A DNA stretch of 64,000 nt, from NCBI GenBank assembly GCA_910589305.1, contig CAJUTV010000009.1, forward strand, positions 107,442 through 171,441, written 5' to 3'. The DNA is from an uncultured Lachnospira sp. Its GTDB lineage: Bacteria > Bacillota > Clostridia > Lachnospirales > Lachnospiraceae. The position numbers and the translations under genes are program-made. Below, in pieces: positions 18,479 to 28,039 of the stretch; positions within the stretch are counted from its first letter, which is position 1, and the number at the start of each line of letters is the position of its first letter. The notes beneath the pieces were generated by a model. The model was not told where the DNA came from. It worked only from the letters and a program-made list of their open reading frames with translations, and ran no database searches.

Positions 18479-18517
18479 ACCCTTTCATTCAATATATATT
18501 TTATTGAATGAAAGGGT
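18479..18517 (+). terminator. Hairpin terminator after the acetyltransferase gene
   Basis: CCCTTTCATTCAATA pairs perfectly with TATTGAATGAAAGGG around a short A+T loop. It lies in the convergent gap and could work on both strands. It immediately adjoins the right-end fragment of repeat copy 4. Confidence 0.6.
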
Positions 18518-18558
18518 TATGAGCAAATAGCGTAGCGGATTGCGAATATCCGCTTAAC
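18517..18558 (+). repeat. TTTAA repeat family, copy 4 (right end only)
   Basis: TTATGAGCAAATAGCGTAGC then GGATTGCGAATATCCGCTTAAC is identical or nearly so to the right ends of full copies. The left half has been lost or replaced by the hairpin just upstream. Confidence 0.75.
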
Positions 18559-18593
18559 TATAGATTATATTTTTAAAATATACTTAAAATAAT

Positions 18594-19826
18594 TTAATCT
18601 TCTTTTGGTAAACTTTGCATATATTGATGCATAGATTCAGCAACTATTTTGCTGTGAGCAACTGCTTCAACAACAGTTCTTGCTCCATAAATAACATCGC
18701 CTGAAGCAAAAATACCTGGTCTTGAGGTATGTCCAGTCTCATCAGCGTCAAGAAGACCACGTTCGTTGGCTTTTAGTCCTTCTGTATTGTTTACAATCCT
18801 GTTTTGAGGTCCTTGACTGATAGAAATAATAACACTATCTGCCTTAAATAGTTTATTGGAACCTTCAACATCTGTAAAAGAACCATCTTCATTTTCAATA
18901 ACATCACAAAAGATAACACCCTCATCGGTTATTTCAATAGGACGTTTATTGTATTCAAATTGGACGCCTTCAAGCTGTGCATAACTAAACTCATAGTGAC
19001 TGGCAGCAACTTCTTTTGTAATAGAAAAACAGGTAATATTGCTAGAACCTTTACGCATTGCTGTTCTGGCAACGTCCATAGCAGCATTTCCCGCGCCAAT
19101 TACAACAACATTTTCTCCAAGATGATAACTATCAGGATTGTTTAGGTAGTGTATGCCAAAATGAACATGTCCAAAAGTTTCTCCTTTAATATGCAAAGAG
19201 TTTGGTTTCCATACACCTGTACCCACAAATATTGCCTTATAACCGTCTCTAAATAAATCTTCAATGCCAATAGCACCGCCAATTAATGTATTTGGGCGTA
19301 TCTTAATACCTTTTAATCGCAAATGTCTGTATTCAATATCATCAAGGACACTTTTTGGCAATCTAAATTCAGGAATACCATAGCGAAGCACCCCTCCTAT
19401 TTTATCTTTTCCCTCAAATATGGTTACTTGATATCCATATCGTGCAAGAATAATAGCAATTGTTATACCAGCAGGACCAGAACCAATAATAGCAACACGC
19501 ATACCATTAGATGGTGCGGGACCATTTGTCATCTGGTCTGCAAATGTAGAAGATATATAATTTTCAATGGTTGAAAAATGTACAGGAGCACCTTTTTTGC
19601 CAAGCACACAGTGACCTTCACACTGTTTTTCATGGTTACATACAAGGCTGCATACGGTTGTGAGCGGATTATTCTCAAAAAGCATCTTTCCAGCATCATT
19701 TAATTTATTTTCTTTTAGTAATTTAATAGCTTTTGGAATATTTGTGTTAATTGGGCAGCCTTTTTGACATTGTGGTACCTTGCACTGTAGGCATCTGTTT
19801 GCCTCGTCCATTACATGTAGAGCCAT
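18594..19826 (-). CDS. GltD-like FAD/NAD(P) oxidoreductase with N-terminal Fe-S segment
   Basis: A 410-residue flavoprotein of the glutamate synthase small-subunit family. The N-terminus has Cys clusters for two [4Fe-4S] centres (RCLQCKVPQCQKGCP, then CSLVCNHEKQCEGHC), followed by the FAD site AIIGSGPAGITIA near residue 110 and the NAD(P) site VVIGAGNAAMDVA. Homologues act as electron-transfer subunits (GltB partner, NfnB, PreT). No GltB or NfnA lies beside it, so its partner is unknown. The start at 19826 is preferred to 19946 because AAAGGGGG precedes it and family N-termini start here; the upstream 40 codons look non-native. Confidence 0.85.
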   Translation of the reverse strand: MALHVMDEANRCLQCKVPQCQKGCPINTNIPKAIKLLKENKLNDAGKMLFENNPLTTVCSLVCNHEKQCEGHCVLGKKGAPVHFSTIENYISSTFADQMTNGPAPSNGMRVAIIGSGPAGITIAIILARYGYQVTIFEGKDKIGGVLRYGIPEFRLPKSVLDDIEYRHLRLKGIKIRPNTLIGGAIGIEDLFRDGYKAIFVGTGVWKPNSLHIKGETFGHVHFGIHYLNNPDSYHLGENVVVIGAGNAAMDVARTAMRKGSSNITCFSITKEVAASHYEFSYAQLEGVQFEYNKRPIEITDEGVIFCDVIENEDGSFTDVEGSNKLFKADSVIISISQGPQNRIVNNTEGLKANERGLLDADETGHTSRPGIFASGDVIYGARTVVEAVAHSKIVAESMHQYMQSLPKED

Positions 19827-20198
19827 ATTATTACAATTTCCCCCTTTTAATTTTATTCCCGCAAGCAACAAACCAAGCGGACATGCAAGCATGTCCATTT
19901 GGCGACTGCCGCGAGGTTCAAATACCATAACGTCCGTTGAACGCATTGCAGCTTGCTGTGGTATTTGACTTTTTAATATTATAGCATTATTTATGAATGA
20001 AATACAATGACAAAGTGTACTAAATTACTAGACTTTATAGGTATATTAATGGTAAAATCATGGGAAAGATTAGAAGATAAATAGAGGACTAGTGTGAAAA
20101 TAATGCTAATGCACTTATGTTTCACACCACACTTTATGTCTATGCGTTGCTTGGACATGAAGTCATCAACAAAAAGCAGCGTAGAAATGGAGACTTTT
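19827..20198. other. Divergent region and leader of the AI-2E family gene
   Basis: This gap serves the GltD-like gene (leftward) and the membrane-protein gene (rightward). The rightward leader contains two hairpins: GTGTGAAA with TTTCACAC (about 20093-20128) and TGCGTTGCTT with AAGCAGCGTA (20143-20152 and 20174-20183). The second one recurs in front of parB (see findings). Confidence 0.5.
20143..20190 (+). promoter_or_regulatory. Leader hairpin shared with the parB leader
   Basis: TGCGTTGCTTGG-ACA is followed 22 bp later by AAAAAGCAGCGTAGAAATGG, which ends next to the ribosome site. The two halves pair over 10 bp with G-U pairs. The same two blocks, in the same order, precede parB on the other strand (34813-34890). 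No known riboswitch class was recognised. Confidence 0.5.
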
Positions 20199-21374
20199 AT
20201 GAAAAAATTAATTAAAGATGACAACATAAGGCGGGGGGTTACGATTGGCGTAATTTTGTTGTTGGTATATTGGGCGCTAAATAATATAGGGACTTTATAT
20301 CTTGTATTTAATTGGATAATATCTGTTATTTTACCATTTATTGTGGGTGGTGTGATTGCATTTATTATTAATGTGCCAATGAGAAGAGTTGAAAAAATAT
20401 TATTAAAGCTTCGCAAAAATAAAGAAAAACCACTTTCAAATAAAATATTTTATTTAATAAGAGGTATGTCCATTTTTATTACTTTATTGTTGATAATTGT
20501 TGTTATTAGCTTTGCTATGATTGTTGTTATTCCACAGCTTGCAAATACAATAACGGAACTTATTAAAGTGCTTCCAGAACAGGTTGCACATGCACAGAAT
20601 TTTATTATGGAACAGTTACATTCAGTCCCACAGCTTAGTTCTTTTATTGGAAATATTAATATTAACTGGGATATGATTATATCAAAAGTGATGACTTTTG
20701 TTTCAGACGGCACAGTAGGTGTTTTTATCTCTGGCGGATTTGGGGCAATAACAAGTATTATTTCAGGATTTACAGTGTTTATAATTGGCTTTGTATTTTC
20801 CATTTATATTCTTATACAAAAGGAAAAACTTGGAAAACAAATTACAAAAGTGTTGTATGCTATGTTTAAAAAAGATAAAGTACAACGATTTTTAAATGGT
20901 GTTGAGATTATTGATGCAACATTTTCAAGCTTTTTATCAGGGCAGTGTTTAGAAGCTTGTATATTAGGACTATTGTTTGTTGTGTGTATGTCTATATGCG
21001 GTCTGCCATATGCTTTATTAATTGGTGTTACAATAGCTATCACTGCTTTAATACCTATTGTTGGAGCATTTATAGGGCTGATTATTGGTATGTTGCTTAT
21101 TGCATTGGTAAGTCCTTTAAAGGCTGTTGCATTTCTTGTACTTTTTCTTGTATTACAGCAGATAGAGGGTAATTTAATCTATCCTCATGTTGTTGGCAAT
21201 TCTGTGGGATTGCCTGGTTTATGGACATTAGTGGCGCTTACATTGGGTGGCAATTTATTTGGTGTAATAGGAATGTTAGTATTTATACCTATTTTTTCAA
21301 TTGCTTATACATTTTTTAGAACATATATTAATAATATATATGACAAAAAATATAAGAATGCAGATAAAAATTAG
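20199..21374 (+). CDS. AI-2E family transporter-like membrane protein
   Basis: A 391-residue polytopic protein of the AI-2E transporter family (PF01594), with about eight membrane segments; the long hydrophilic stretch after the third helix and the C-terminal LVLQQIEGNLIYPHVVGNSV motif are diagnostic. Family members include Na+/H+ antiporters and autoinducer-2 or small-molecule exporters; the substrate here is unknown. The start at 20199 follows GGAG at 7 bp; the open frame upstream to 20094 coincides with the structured leader and is not expected to be translated. Confidence 0.87.
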   Translation: MKKLIKDDNIRRGVTIGVILLLVYWALNNIGTLYLVFNWIISVILPFIVGGVIAFIINVPMRRVEKILLKLRKNKEKPLSNKIFYLIRGMSIFITLLLIIVVISFAMIVVIPQLANTITELIKVLPEQVAHAQNFIMEQLHSVPQLSSFIGNININWDMIISKVMTFVSDGTVGVFISGGFGAITSIISGFTVFIIGFVFSIYILIQKEKLGKQITKVLYAMFKKDKVQRFLNGVEIIDATFSSFLSGQCLEACILGLLFVVCMSICGLPYALLIGVTIAITALIPIVGAFIGLIIGMLLIALVSPLKAVAFLVLFLVLQQIEGNLIYPHVVGNSVGLPGLWTLVALTLGGNLFGVIGMLVFIPIFSIAYTFFRTYINNIYDKKYKNADKN

Positions 21375-21542
21375 AAAGCTGATATACTCTGAATAAGTAA
21401 AAATATATCATTTCATATAGATTTATAGGAGATAATTATGGTATAATAATTATATCTATGCTTTGGTGGTAATATTTTACTATATAAATTTATAGTATAA
21501 GAGCCACATGCTATATTGGTATTATTTCAAGAGGGAAAATCA

Positions 21543-22103
21543 ATGAATATAAGCAAATTTTTTCGTAATTTTAAAGGACATTTAAAAACAATTAATGCGC
21601 ATAAAATGCTGGTTATGAAATATTGTTTTCGTGTTGGATTATATAGACAAGGATTATTGCACGATTTATCTAAATATTCTTTAAATGAGTTTATACCAGG
21701 TGTTATATATTATCAAGGAGACAGAAGTCCTAATAATGCTCAGCGTGAGGCGGAAGGCTGCTCAGGAGCATGGCTTCATCATAAAGGTCGCAATAAGCAT
21801 CATTATGAATATTGGATTGATTATCCTACCAATAAGTCGGAAGGGCTTGTCGGTATGGAAATGCCAGTAAGATATGTAGTTGAAATGTTTTGTGATAGAG
21901 TTGCTGCCAGTAAAAATTATAATAAAGAAAAATATAAGGATTCGGATGCGCTTGATTACTTTCTTAAAGGTAGAAGTCATTATGTAATTCATCCTAGAAC
22001 AGAAGCACTATTATTTAAGTTATTAAAGATGCTTGCAGAAAGAGGAGAAGAGTATACATTTGCATATATACGAAAGAAAGTAATAAAACGTCATATATTC
22101 TGA
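21543..22103 (+). CDS. DUF5662-family protein
   Basis: A 186-residue soluble protein that matches the DUF5662 pattern: HKMLVMKYCFRVGLYRQGLL, HDLSKYS near the N-terminus, then WLHHKGRNKHHYEYWIDY, and a Met/Val/Asp helix (MPVRYVVEMFCDRVAA). The conserved His and Asp residues suggest a metal-binding all-helical fold of the HD-like kind. No function is established. GAGGG precedes the ATG. It lies 17 bp before the histidine kinase gene and probably shares its transcript. Confidence 0.8.
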   Translation: MNISKFFRNFKGHLKTINAHKMLVMKYCFRVGLYRQGLLHDLSKYSLNEFIPGVIYYQGDRSPNNAQREAEGCSGAWLHHKGRNKHHYEYWIDYPTNKSEGLVGMEMPVRYVVEMFCDRVAASKNYNKEKYKDSDALDYFLKGRSHYVIHPRTEALLFKLLKMLAERGEEYTFAYIRKKVIKRHIF

Positions 22104-22120
22104 CAAAAGGAGATTTGGAC

Positions 22121-24190
22121 ATGAACAGTAAAACAAACGAATATGATACCATGCAAAGAACTTCATTATACAAAAATATTGTAATGGCAACATCAATGGC
22201 AGTATATGAAATTAATGTATCAAAAGACCTTATGACAGGTATAGCAAGTCAATTTTATAAGAACAAAGAAATTGATTTGTTAGAGACTGTTGGATTGTCA
22301 GCACCTTGTAGTTTTAGAGAATTTATAAGACGTTGTAGTGCTCAAAAAATTATTAGCAATAATAAAATTTTTATAGAAAAAAGCAGTCCAGATTATTTAA
22401 TTAATAAATTTTATGAGGGCGATATTTTTCCTTATATTGAATATTGGGCTGATGGATTTGATGGAAAGAAAAACTATGTAAGAACAACTTATATTTTATT
22501 TAAAGATGAAAGTACAGGAGATATTCATGCCCTTGCTATTGATAAAAATATAACAAAAGATAAAATTAGAGAAGAGGATTATACTAGACAGTCTGAGATG
22601 ATACAAGGGCTGAGTGAGGATTTTAAGTCTGTGTTTTTTGTCGATTTGGACAAAGAAACCGTATATCCTTATAGAGTTTCGACAGAATTTAATCACGGCA
22701 ATATTAATATTGACCATAATGATAATTTTGCATCGGTTGTGCAAAAATATATGGTTGAAAATGTTTATATTCAGGATAAGCCATTAATTCAACAAGTTTG
22801 TCAAAATGATTATATAAGGTCTCTTATTGAAACTCAAGATTCATTTTATGTTAATTTTAGAATGGTACATGATAATTATTTTGAATTTTGGCAGATGAAG
22901 GTGGTAAAAGTTGGCAATACCATTTGGCCATCACAAGTTGTTATTGGTTTTAAGAGTGTAGATGGAGAAGTAAAAAGAGAAATGGAGCAAAAAAAGAAAT
23001 TAGAAGATGCTCTTGTTCTCGCAGAGACGGCAAACTCTGCAAAAAGCAAATTTTTATCTAATATGTCACATGATATTAGAACACCAATGAATGCGATTAT
23101 TGGGTTTGCCAATTTAGCAGTAAAACATATTGATGATATTGAACTTGTCAAAGACCATCTGATGAAAATATTAGATTCAAGTGGGCATTTGCTAAATTTA
23201 ATTAATAATGTTTTAGATATGTCACGTATAGAAAGCGGAAAAACACATATTGAGGTATCTCAAAATGATATTGTATCTATCATTGAAAATACAGGCAGTA
23301 TTATTCAAAATCAAACTTTAGAAAAAAATCAGATGTTTAATATGGATATATCAAGCATTCAAAATCGTATGGTATATTGTGATAAATTAAAAGTTAGTCA
23401 GATATTGCTTAATTTATTATCCAATGCTGTTAAGTATACCAATCAATATGGAACAGTTACATTAAAGGTTGAAGAAAAAGAAGCAAGTGTCAATACACAT
23501 AGAAGATATATTTTTATAATAAAAGATTCAGGAATTGGAATTAGTAAAAATTTTTTAAATCATATTTTTGAACCATTTGAGAGGCAAAATAATTCAACGA
23601 TTAGTGGTATTCAAGGGACAGGTCTTGGTCTTGCCATCGTAAAAAGTCTTGTGGAAATGATGGGCGGTACAATTTGTGTTAGAAGTCAAGAAGGAATTGG
23701 CAGTGAATTTATTGTTGATATTGAATTTCGATTATGTGAACCTCATATATCCATTATGAAAGAAGATTCTTTTATAAATGATGATGATAAGGATAATGAT
23801 TTATTAAAAGATATGAGGATTCTTTTAGTGGAAGATAACGAATTAAATCGTGAAATTGCCACAGAAATATTAACCGATGCTGGACTTATTGTAGAAACTG
23901 CATTAAATGGTAAAGAGGCTGTTCAAATGATGGCAAATATAACGCCGAATTATTATAAAGTAATTTTAATGGATATACAGATGCCTGTTATGAATGGACT
24001 AGAAGCAGCCCGAGCAATTCGTATGCTCCCTGACAATACAATACGTCGTATACCAATTATTGCCATGACAGCCAATGCGTTTGAAGAAGATAAGAAAAAA
24101 TCTTTTGAGGTAGGAATGAATGCGCATATTGCTAAGCCGATTGATGTAAAGGTTGTTCTTGAGACAATAAAAAAGATTGTTTTAGAGTAA
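22121..24190 (+). CDS. Hybrid sensor histidine kinase / response regulator
   Basis: A 689-residue soluble hybrid kinase without membrane segments. Residues about 15-285 form a PAS-like sensory region of unknown ligand, about 295-360 a HisKA domain with the phospho-His in FLSNMSHDIRTPMNAIIGFA, about 400-525 the HATPase domain (NLLSNAVKYT, KDSGIGIS, GTGLGLAIV), and about 565-685 a receiver domain with the phospho-Asp in MDIQMP and the Lys in IAKPID. The receiver has no output domain, so phosphotransfer to another protein is expected. Start at 22121, after AAAGGAG; a TTG at 22115 is less likely. Confidence 0.92.
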   Translation: MNSKTNEYDTMQRTSLYKNIVMATSMAVYEINVSKDLMTGIASQFYKNKEIDLLETVGLSAPCSFREFIRRCSAQKIISNNKIFIEKSSPDYLINKFYEGDIFPYIEYWADGFDGKKNYVRTTYILFKDESTGDIHALAIDKNITKDKIREEDYTRQSEMIQGLSEDFKSVFFVDLDKETVYPYRVSTEFNHGNINIDHNDNFASVVQKYMVENVYIQDKPLIQQVCQNDYIRSLIETQDSFYVNFRMVHDNYFEFWQMKVVKVGNTIWPSQVVIGFKSVDGEVKREMEQKKKLEDALVLAETANSAKSKFLSNMSHDIRTPMNAIIGFANLAVKHIDDIELVKDHLMKILDSSGHLLNLINNVLDMSRIESGKTHIEVSQNDIVSIIENTGSIIQNQTLEKNQMFNMDISSIQNRMVYCDKLKVSQILLNLLSNAVKYTNQYGTVTLKVEEKEASVNTHRRYIFIIKDSGIGISKNFLNHIFEPFERQNNSTISGIQGTGLGLAIVKSLVEMMGGTICVRSQEGIGSEFIVDIEFRLCEPHISIMKEDSFINDDDKDNDLLKDMRILLVEDNELNREIATEILTDAGLIVETALNGKEAVQMMANITPNYYKVILMDIQMPVMNGLEAARAIRMLPDNTIRRIPIIAMTANAFEEDKKKSFEVGMNAHIAKPIDVKVVLETIKKIVLE

Positions 24191-24194
24191 TTGG

Positions 24195-24247
24195 GTGAAA
24201 AATAAATTTTTCACACGCAAGTTTGTGCTTACGCTCAAACTCGCAGG
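24195..24247 (+). terminator. Two hairpins between the kinase and methyltransferase genes
   Basis: GTGAAAAA pairs with TTTTTCAC across a short loop, and GCAAGTTTGTGC pairs with GCTCAAACTCGC right after it. They lie between the kinase stop and the methyltransferase start, so they may terminate or attenuate read-through. Confidence 0.45.
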
Positions 24248-24269
24248 TTGAGTAAGAATGGGGATTAAT

Positions 24270-25079
24270 ATGGCATCAATGTCTGATTTAGAAAAGTATT
24301 ATAATAAATTTAATGAAGAAAAACGCTTAAATTCGAGACATGGAAAAGTTGAATTTTATATTTCAATGAAATATATACATGAGTGTATTAATTTATGTAA
24401 AAATGATAAAAATGGTACTGTAGCCAATAATGAAATTAAAATAATGGATGTTGGTGCTGGGACAGGCAGATATTCAATTGCTCTTGCTGATGAGGGGTAT
24501 GATGTGACCGCAGTTGAACTAGTAAAACATAATCTGGGACTGTTAAAAGCCAAGAATAGTACTGTAAAAGCGTATCAAGGAAATGCTTTAAAATTAAAAC
24601 GATTTGACAATCAAGTGTTTGATATAACTTTATTGTTTGGTCCAATGTATCATTTGTTTGATGTTAATGATAAGGTTCAAGCATTAAATGAAGCAAAACG
24701 AATTACAAAGTCGGGTGGTTATATTTTAGTAGCTTATGTGATGAATGAATATAGTATAATCACATATGGATTTAAAGAAAGACATATAATAGAAGCATGG
24801 AATAATAATAAAATTTCATCAGATTTTCATACGCTTAATTCACCTTCTGATTTGTATGATTATGTTCGGGTAGAAGATATTAATAAATATAATAATCTAT
24901 GTGGATTAAAACGATATAAAATATTATCGCCGGATGGACATGCTAATTATATGAGACCATTTTTAAATAAAATGTCAGAAGAGGAATTTAATTTGTTTAT
25001 TCAATATCAATTATCGGTATGTGAACGAGCTGATTTGTTGGGGGCAGGCGCACATATAGTAGATATTTTAAGAGTTTAA
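24270..25079 (+). CDS. Class I SAM-dependent methyltransferase
   Basis: A 269-residue Rossmann-fold methyltransferase. Motif I is MDVGAGTGRYSIALA (near residue 55), the acidic ribose-binding end of strand 2 is TAVEL, and the GNALKL and LFGPMYHLF segments mark motifs II-III. The substrate is unknown; such YYNKFNEEKRL-starting proteins are common and uncharacterised in Clostridia. The start at 24270 has GGGGA 5 bp upstream; an ATG at 24258 is an alternative. Confidence 0.85.
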   Translation: MASMSDLEKYYNKFNEEKRLNSRHGKVEFYISMKYIHECINLCKNDKNGTVANNEIKIMDVGAGTGRYSIALADEGYDVTAVELVKHNLGLLKAKNSTVKAYQGNALKLKRFDNQVFDITLLFGPMYHLFDVNDKVQALNEAKRITKSGGYILVAYVMNEYSIITYGFKERHIIEAWNNNKISSDFHTLNSPSDLYDYVRVEDINKYNNLCGLKRYKILSPDGHANYMRPFLNKMSEEEFNLFIQYQLSVCERADLLGAGAHIVDILRV

Positions 25080-25240
25080 ATCAATAAAAATTTTATATAT
25101 TTTTTGTTGAAACTTTTTATTGATTTTGTTAAAATTGTAACACACAAAATATTTCGGTATATTTATATGCTATATAGATTTACACCATATAAATAATAGC
25201 TTGTTATATAATTAAAAAATGAAAGGATTGATTATACATT

Positions 25241-25417
25241 ATGATAGTTGCAGGAGCTCGATGTGAACAATGTGCTAGAATTGATACGATTCCTTATACA
25301 GCAGATACAGCTGTTAAGGTTATGCTCGGACAAAAGGGATGGAAATTTAATAATGATAAATGTGTATGTCCCATTTGCCTTATAAAATATCCTAAAAAAT
25401 ATAAGAATTATCAATAA
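25241..25417 (+). CDS. Small zinc-ribbon protein (58 aa)
   Basis: A 58-residue protein starting MIVAGARCEQCARIDTI and ending with CVCPICLIKYPKKYKNYQ. The CxxC...CxCxxC layout looks like one zinc ribbon. GAAAGGA precedes the ATG at suitable distance and a strong terminator follows, supporting a genuine short gene. I do not recognise a named family, and no function can be inferred beyond metal or nucleic-acid binding. Confidence 0.7.
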   Translation: MIVAGARCEQCARIDTIPYTADTAVKVMLGQKGWKFNNDKCVCPICLIKYPKKYKNYQ

Positions 25418-25477
25418 AGAGTAAAATAAAAGACTTCGCTAAAGTCTAGTTTAACGAAGTTAAATATATGAATAAAT

Positions 25478-25529
25478 AAAAAAGATTATTGCAATACTAT
25501 ATAATAGTTATTGGCAATAATCTTTTTTT
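25478..25529. terminator. Bidirectional terminator between zinc-ribbon gene and trpD
   Basis: AAAAAAGATTATTG pairs with CAATAATCTTTTTT around a 20-odd base loop. With A-run before and T-run after, it can terminate both convergent transcripts. Confidence 0.8.
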
Positions 25530-25594
25530 GTTTATTATATATATTTATTGTATTAAGTATATTAAAAATTTTAATATAAATATTATTATATAGA

Positions 25595-26602
25595 TTATGA
25601 GTTGCTTTTTTCAATAAATGTTTCTAGTTGTTTCATTGCAGCGCCGCTGTCAATGATATTGCGAGCTTTACTAATAGCTTGTTCTAATGTAATGTTATCA
25701 GAAGCAATATAAATTCCAGCACCCGCATTTAAAAGTACAGCATCTTTTTTTGCTCCTTCTTTACCTGAAAGAATTTCTTTTGCTATAGCTGCATTTTCTT
25801 CCGGGTTCCCACCTATAAGTTCGGACTTTTCGCAGCGCTTTAATCCGACTTGTTCAGGCGTTATTTCATATGTTTTAAAGTTATTGTTTTTAAATTCACA
25901 TATTTTTGTAGGTGCGCTCAATGATATTTCGTCAATAGAATCTGTGCCATAAACTACCATAGCACGTTTTACACCAAGATTATAAAGAACATGAGCAAGA
26001 GGTTCAACAAGCACTTCATTGTATACGCCGAGCAACTGCATTGTTGCACCTGCTGGATTTGCAAGCGGACCAAGAATATTAAATAAAGTTCTAATTCCTA
26101 TTTCTCTTCGGACATTTCCAACAAATCGCATAGCCGTATGATATTTTTGCGCAAACAAAAAACAAATATTAATATCTGTTAATAATTGAGCGCTTTTTGC
26201 AGGAGCAATATCAATTTTAACGCCAAGTGCCTCAAGACAATCTGCAGTGCCACATTTACTTGAAGCTGCGCGATTTCCATGCTTAGCGACTGGAATACCT
26301 GCCGCAGATACCACTAACGCGGATAAAGTTGATATATTAAAAGTATTAGAACCATCTCCTCCAGTACCAACAATTTCTAAAACATCCATATCATTTAAAA
26401 ATCGTTCACAATGTAAACGCATTACTTTTGCAGCACAAGTAATTTCTTCAATTGTTTCACCTTTTATAGCTAATGCTGTAAGAAAGGCAGCTTTTTGAGC
26501 ATCGGTCGCTTGGTTTGTCATAATTTCTTCCATAACTTCTGTCATTATGTCAGCGGACAAGTCTTGGTGATTTACTAGTAATGTAATAGCCTCTTTAATC
26601 AT
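25595..26602 (-). CDS. trpD: Anthranilate phosphoribosyltransferase
   Basis: A 335-residue enzyme of tryptophan synthesis that transfers phosphoribosyl from PRPP to anthranilate. The PRPP loop is VGTGGDGSNTFNIST (near residue 80), VAKHGNRAASSKCG is the second active-site segment and VYGTDSIDEIS the DE motif. Length is normal (about 335-345). GGGAGGAA lies in front of the ATG. It stands alone: no other trp genes are in the window and its neighbours are unrelated. Confidence 0.95.
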   Translation of the reverse strand: MIKEAITLLVNHQDLSADIMTEVMEEIMTNQATDAQKAAFLTALAIKGETIEEITCAAKVMRLHCERFLNDMDVLEIVGTGGDGSNTFNISTLSALVVSAAGIPVAKHGNRAASSKCGTADCLEALGVKIDIAPAKSAQLLTDINICFLFAQKYHTAMRFVGNVRREIGIRTLFNILGPLANPAGATMQLLGVYNEVLVEPLAHVLYNLGVKRAMVVYGTDSIDEISLSAPTKICEFKNNNFKTYEITPEQVGLKRCEKSELIGGNPEENAAIAKEILSGKEGAKKDAVLLNAGAGIYIASDNITLEQAISKARNIIDSGAAMKQLETFIEKSNS

Positions 26603-26644
26603 TATTTTTCCTCCCAGGGTTATTTAGAACTTTTCTGTTGTTTA

Positions 26645-27862
26645 TTATAAAATTCTTAATAATTTTGTCAAGTTTTCAGCCTTAAATATATTATCAAACA
26701 CAAATTCTTCATATAATTGTTCGATATTATCTTCAGAATACTCTATTTCACGAGAAAAAATATGAATGGTATCCATTTGGTCTTGAAAGGAAAAGGAAAA
26801 ATTATTTTTAATAAATTGAGTCATATCAAGTTCTCTTACAATAAGATAATTAGAGATTGCAAGTTGAATTTTGCCTAATACATTATAATCATAAGCTGCT
26901 TTCATAAAATATCGATATATATAATATTTGATTAGATTATCATATTTGATTGCAGTATGGTTTAAAATATAAGTATGATATTGATTTAAAATATCGATAT
27001 AATTTTTTTTATTATCCGAATGAAGCAATTGTATGACATCATTTTTTGTTATATCCCATTCTTTATTTATTGATTCTAGTTCAAGATAAATAGTCCATAT
27101 CTTATACATAAAATCTTCAACGTTGATAATATAATTTTTTGTTTTTATAGTATTAGAGTAACTTTCACTATTTGTTATTTTTTTAGCATCATTGCTCATG
27201 TGATTTTTATTGATGTATTTTTCAAAAATATTGGCATCATGTATTAAAGTTTCATATAATGCTTTTAAATGGCTTGTATCATTATGATTTATATATTCTT
27301 GAATTTCAGATGCGATATGAATCATTATAATAAGCTTATCATTAAGATTATATTGATTCTTATTTAAAAGGTCAAAAAAGAAGTTTCTTATGTTAAAAAG
27401 GAATGTTCCCCACTCTTTGTCATATTCAGAACTGGTATCAGCGGGTTCTTCTATTATAGTAGTTTTCAACAGAAAAGGACTAGCATCTTTAAAAATAATT
27501 TGTGCTGCTTCTTCACAGGCTAGTCCTATTCCAGTTTCTTTTATATTACCATAATATTCCGTATATCTTGGAAATTGAGCGCACACTACCCCTAAATGAC
27601 TTTCGCCAAGATTTTTATATATCATACATAGATTATGCTTGTCCAGAAATGGACAATGCCCATCTTTTAATTTAAAACAATATTCATCAGTATAGTCAAG
27701 ATTGTCTATAATTTCTTTGCCAAATGGAGAATTTAAAGATTGATAATAATGGACAGTATCTTCATCTATATTGATTTCCCAACCACCAAAACAACAATTA
27801 TCAATACATTTATCAGCAATACATACAAACTTATCATAATAATGTGGTACATGAAGTTCCAT
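26645..27862 (-). CDS. FliB-like flagellin lysine N-methylase family protein
   Basis: A 405-residue protein of the FliB family. The N-terminal Cys-rich region is diagnostic: CIADKCIDNCCFGGWEINID, followed by CFKLKDGHCPFLD, LCMIYKNLG and VCAQFPRY, a pattern that holds a metal or Fe-S centre (YkgJ-like). The remaining 250 residues are helical and poorly conserved. FliB methylates surface lysines of flagellin; no flagellin gene is in this window, so a role in methylation is by family only. Start at 27862 with AAAGGA upstream. Confidence 0.82.
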   Translation of the reverse strand: MELHVPHYYDKFVCIADKCIDNCCFGGWEINIDEDTVHYYQSLNSPFGKEIIDNLDYTDEYCFKLKDGHCPFLDKHNLCMIYKNLGESHLGVVCAQFPRYTEYYGNIKETGIGLACEEAAQIIFKDASPFLLKTTIIEEPADTSSEYDKEWGTFLFNIRNFFFDLLNKNQYNLNDKLIIMIHIASEIQEYINHNDTSHLKALYETLIHDANIFEKYINKNHMSNDAKKITNSESYSNTIKTKNYIINVEDFMYKIWTIYLELESINKEWDITKNDVIQLLHSDNKKNYIDILNQYHTYILNHTAIKYDNLIKYYIYRYFMKAAYDYNVLGKIQLAISNYLIVRELDMTQFIKNNFSFSFQDQMDTIHIFSREIEYSEDNIEQLYEEFVFDNIFKAENLTKLLRIL

Positions 27863-27969
27863 AGTGTTTATTCCTTTCAAATGGAGATAGAATCTTATTG
27901 TTACTTTAGGTATTTTTTAAATAAGTAGTCTAATATCTGTTTTTAAGCAAAAAATTTCTTTGATAAGGG

Positions 27970-28012
27970 TCAAAAGATATTCGTAATCCGTTTCTACTTG
28001 CTTATAATCTCA
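27970..28012 (-). repeat. TTTAA repeat family, reverse right-end remnant
   Basis: Read on the minus strand, ATAAGCAAGTAG...ACGGATTACGAATAT matches the family right end with several changes. Left half and flanking TTTAA are not recognisable. It lies between the FliB-like gene and the recombinase gene. Confidence 0.5.
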
Positions 28013-28039
28013 TATTGCAATAGTAGTTATAAGATTATA

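Noticed and set aside
18479..18558. Treating the hairpin at 18479-18517 as part of the mobile repeat
   Set aside because: Its sequence does not match the left half of any other copy, and it has the properties of a normal terminator; only the right-end part was assigned to the family.
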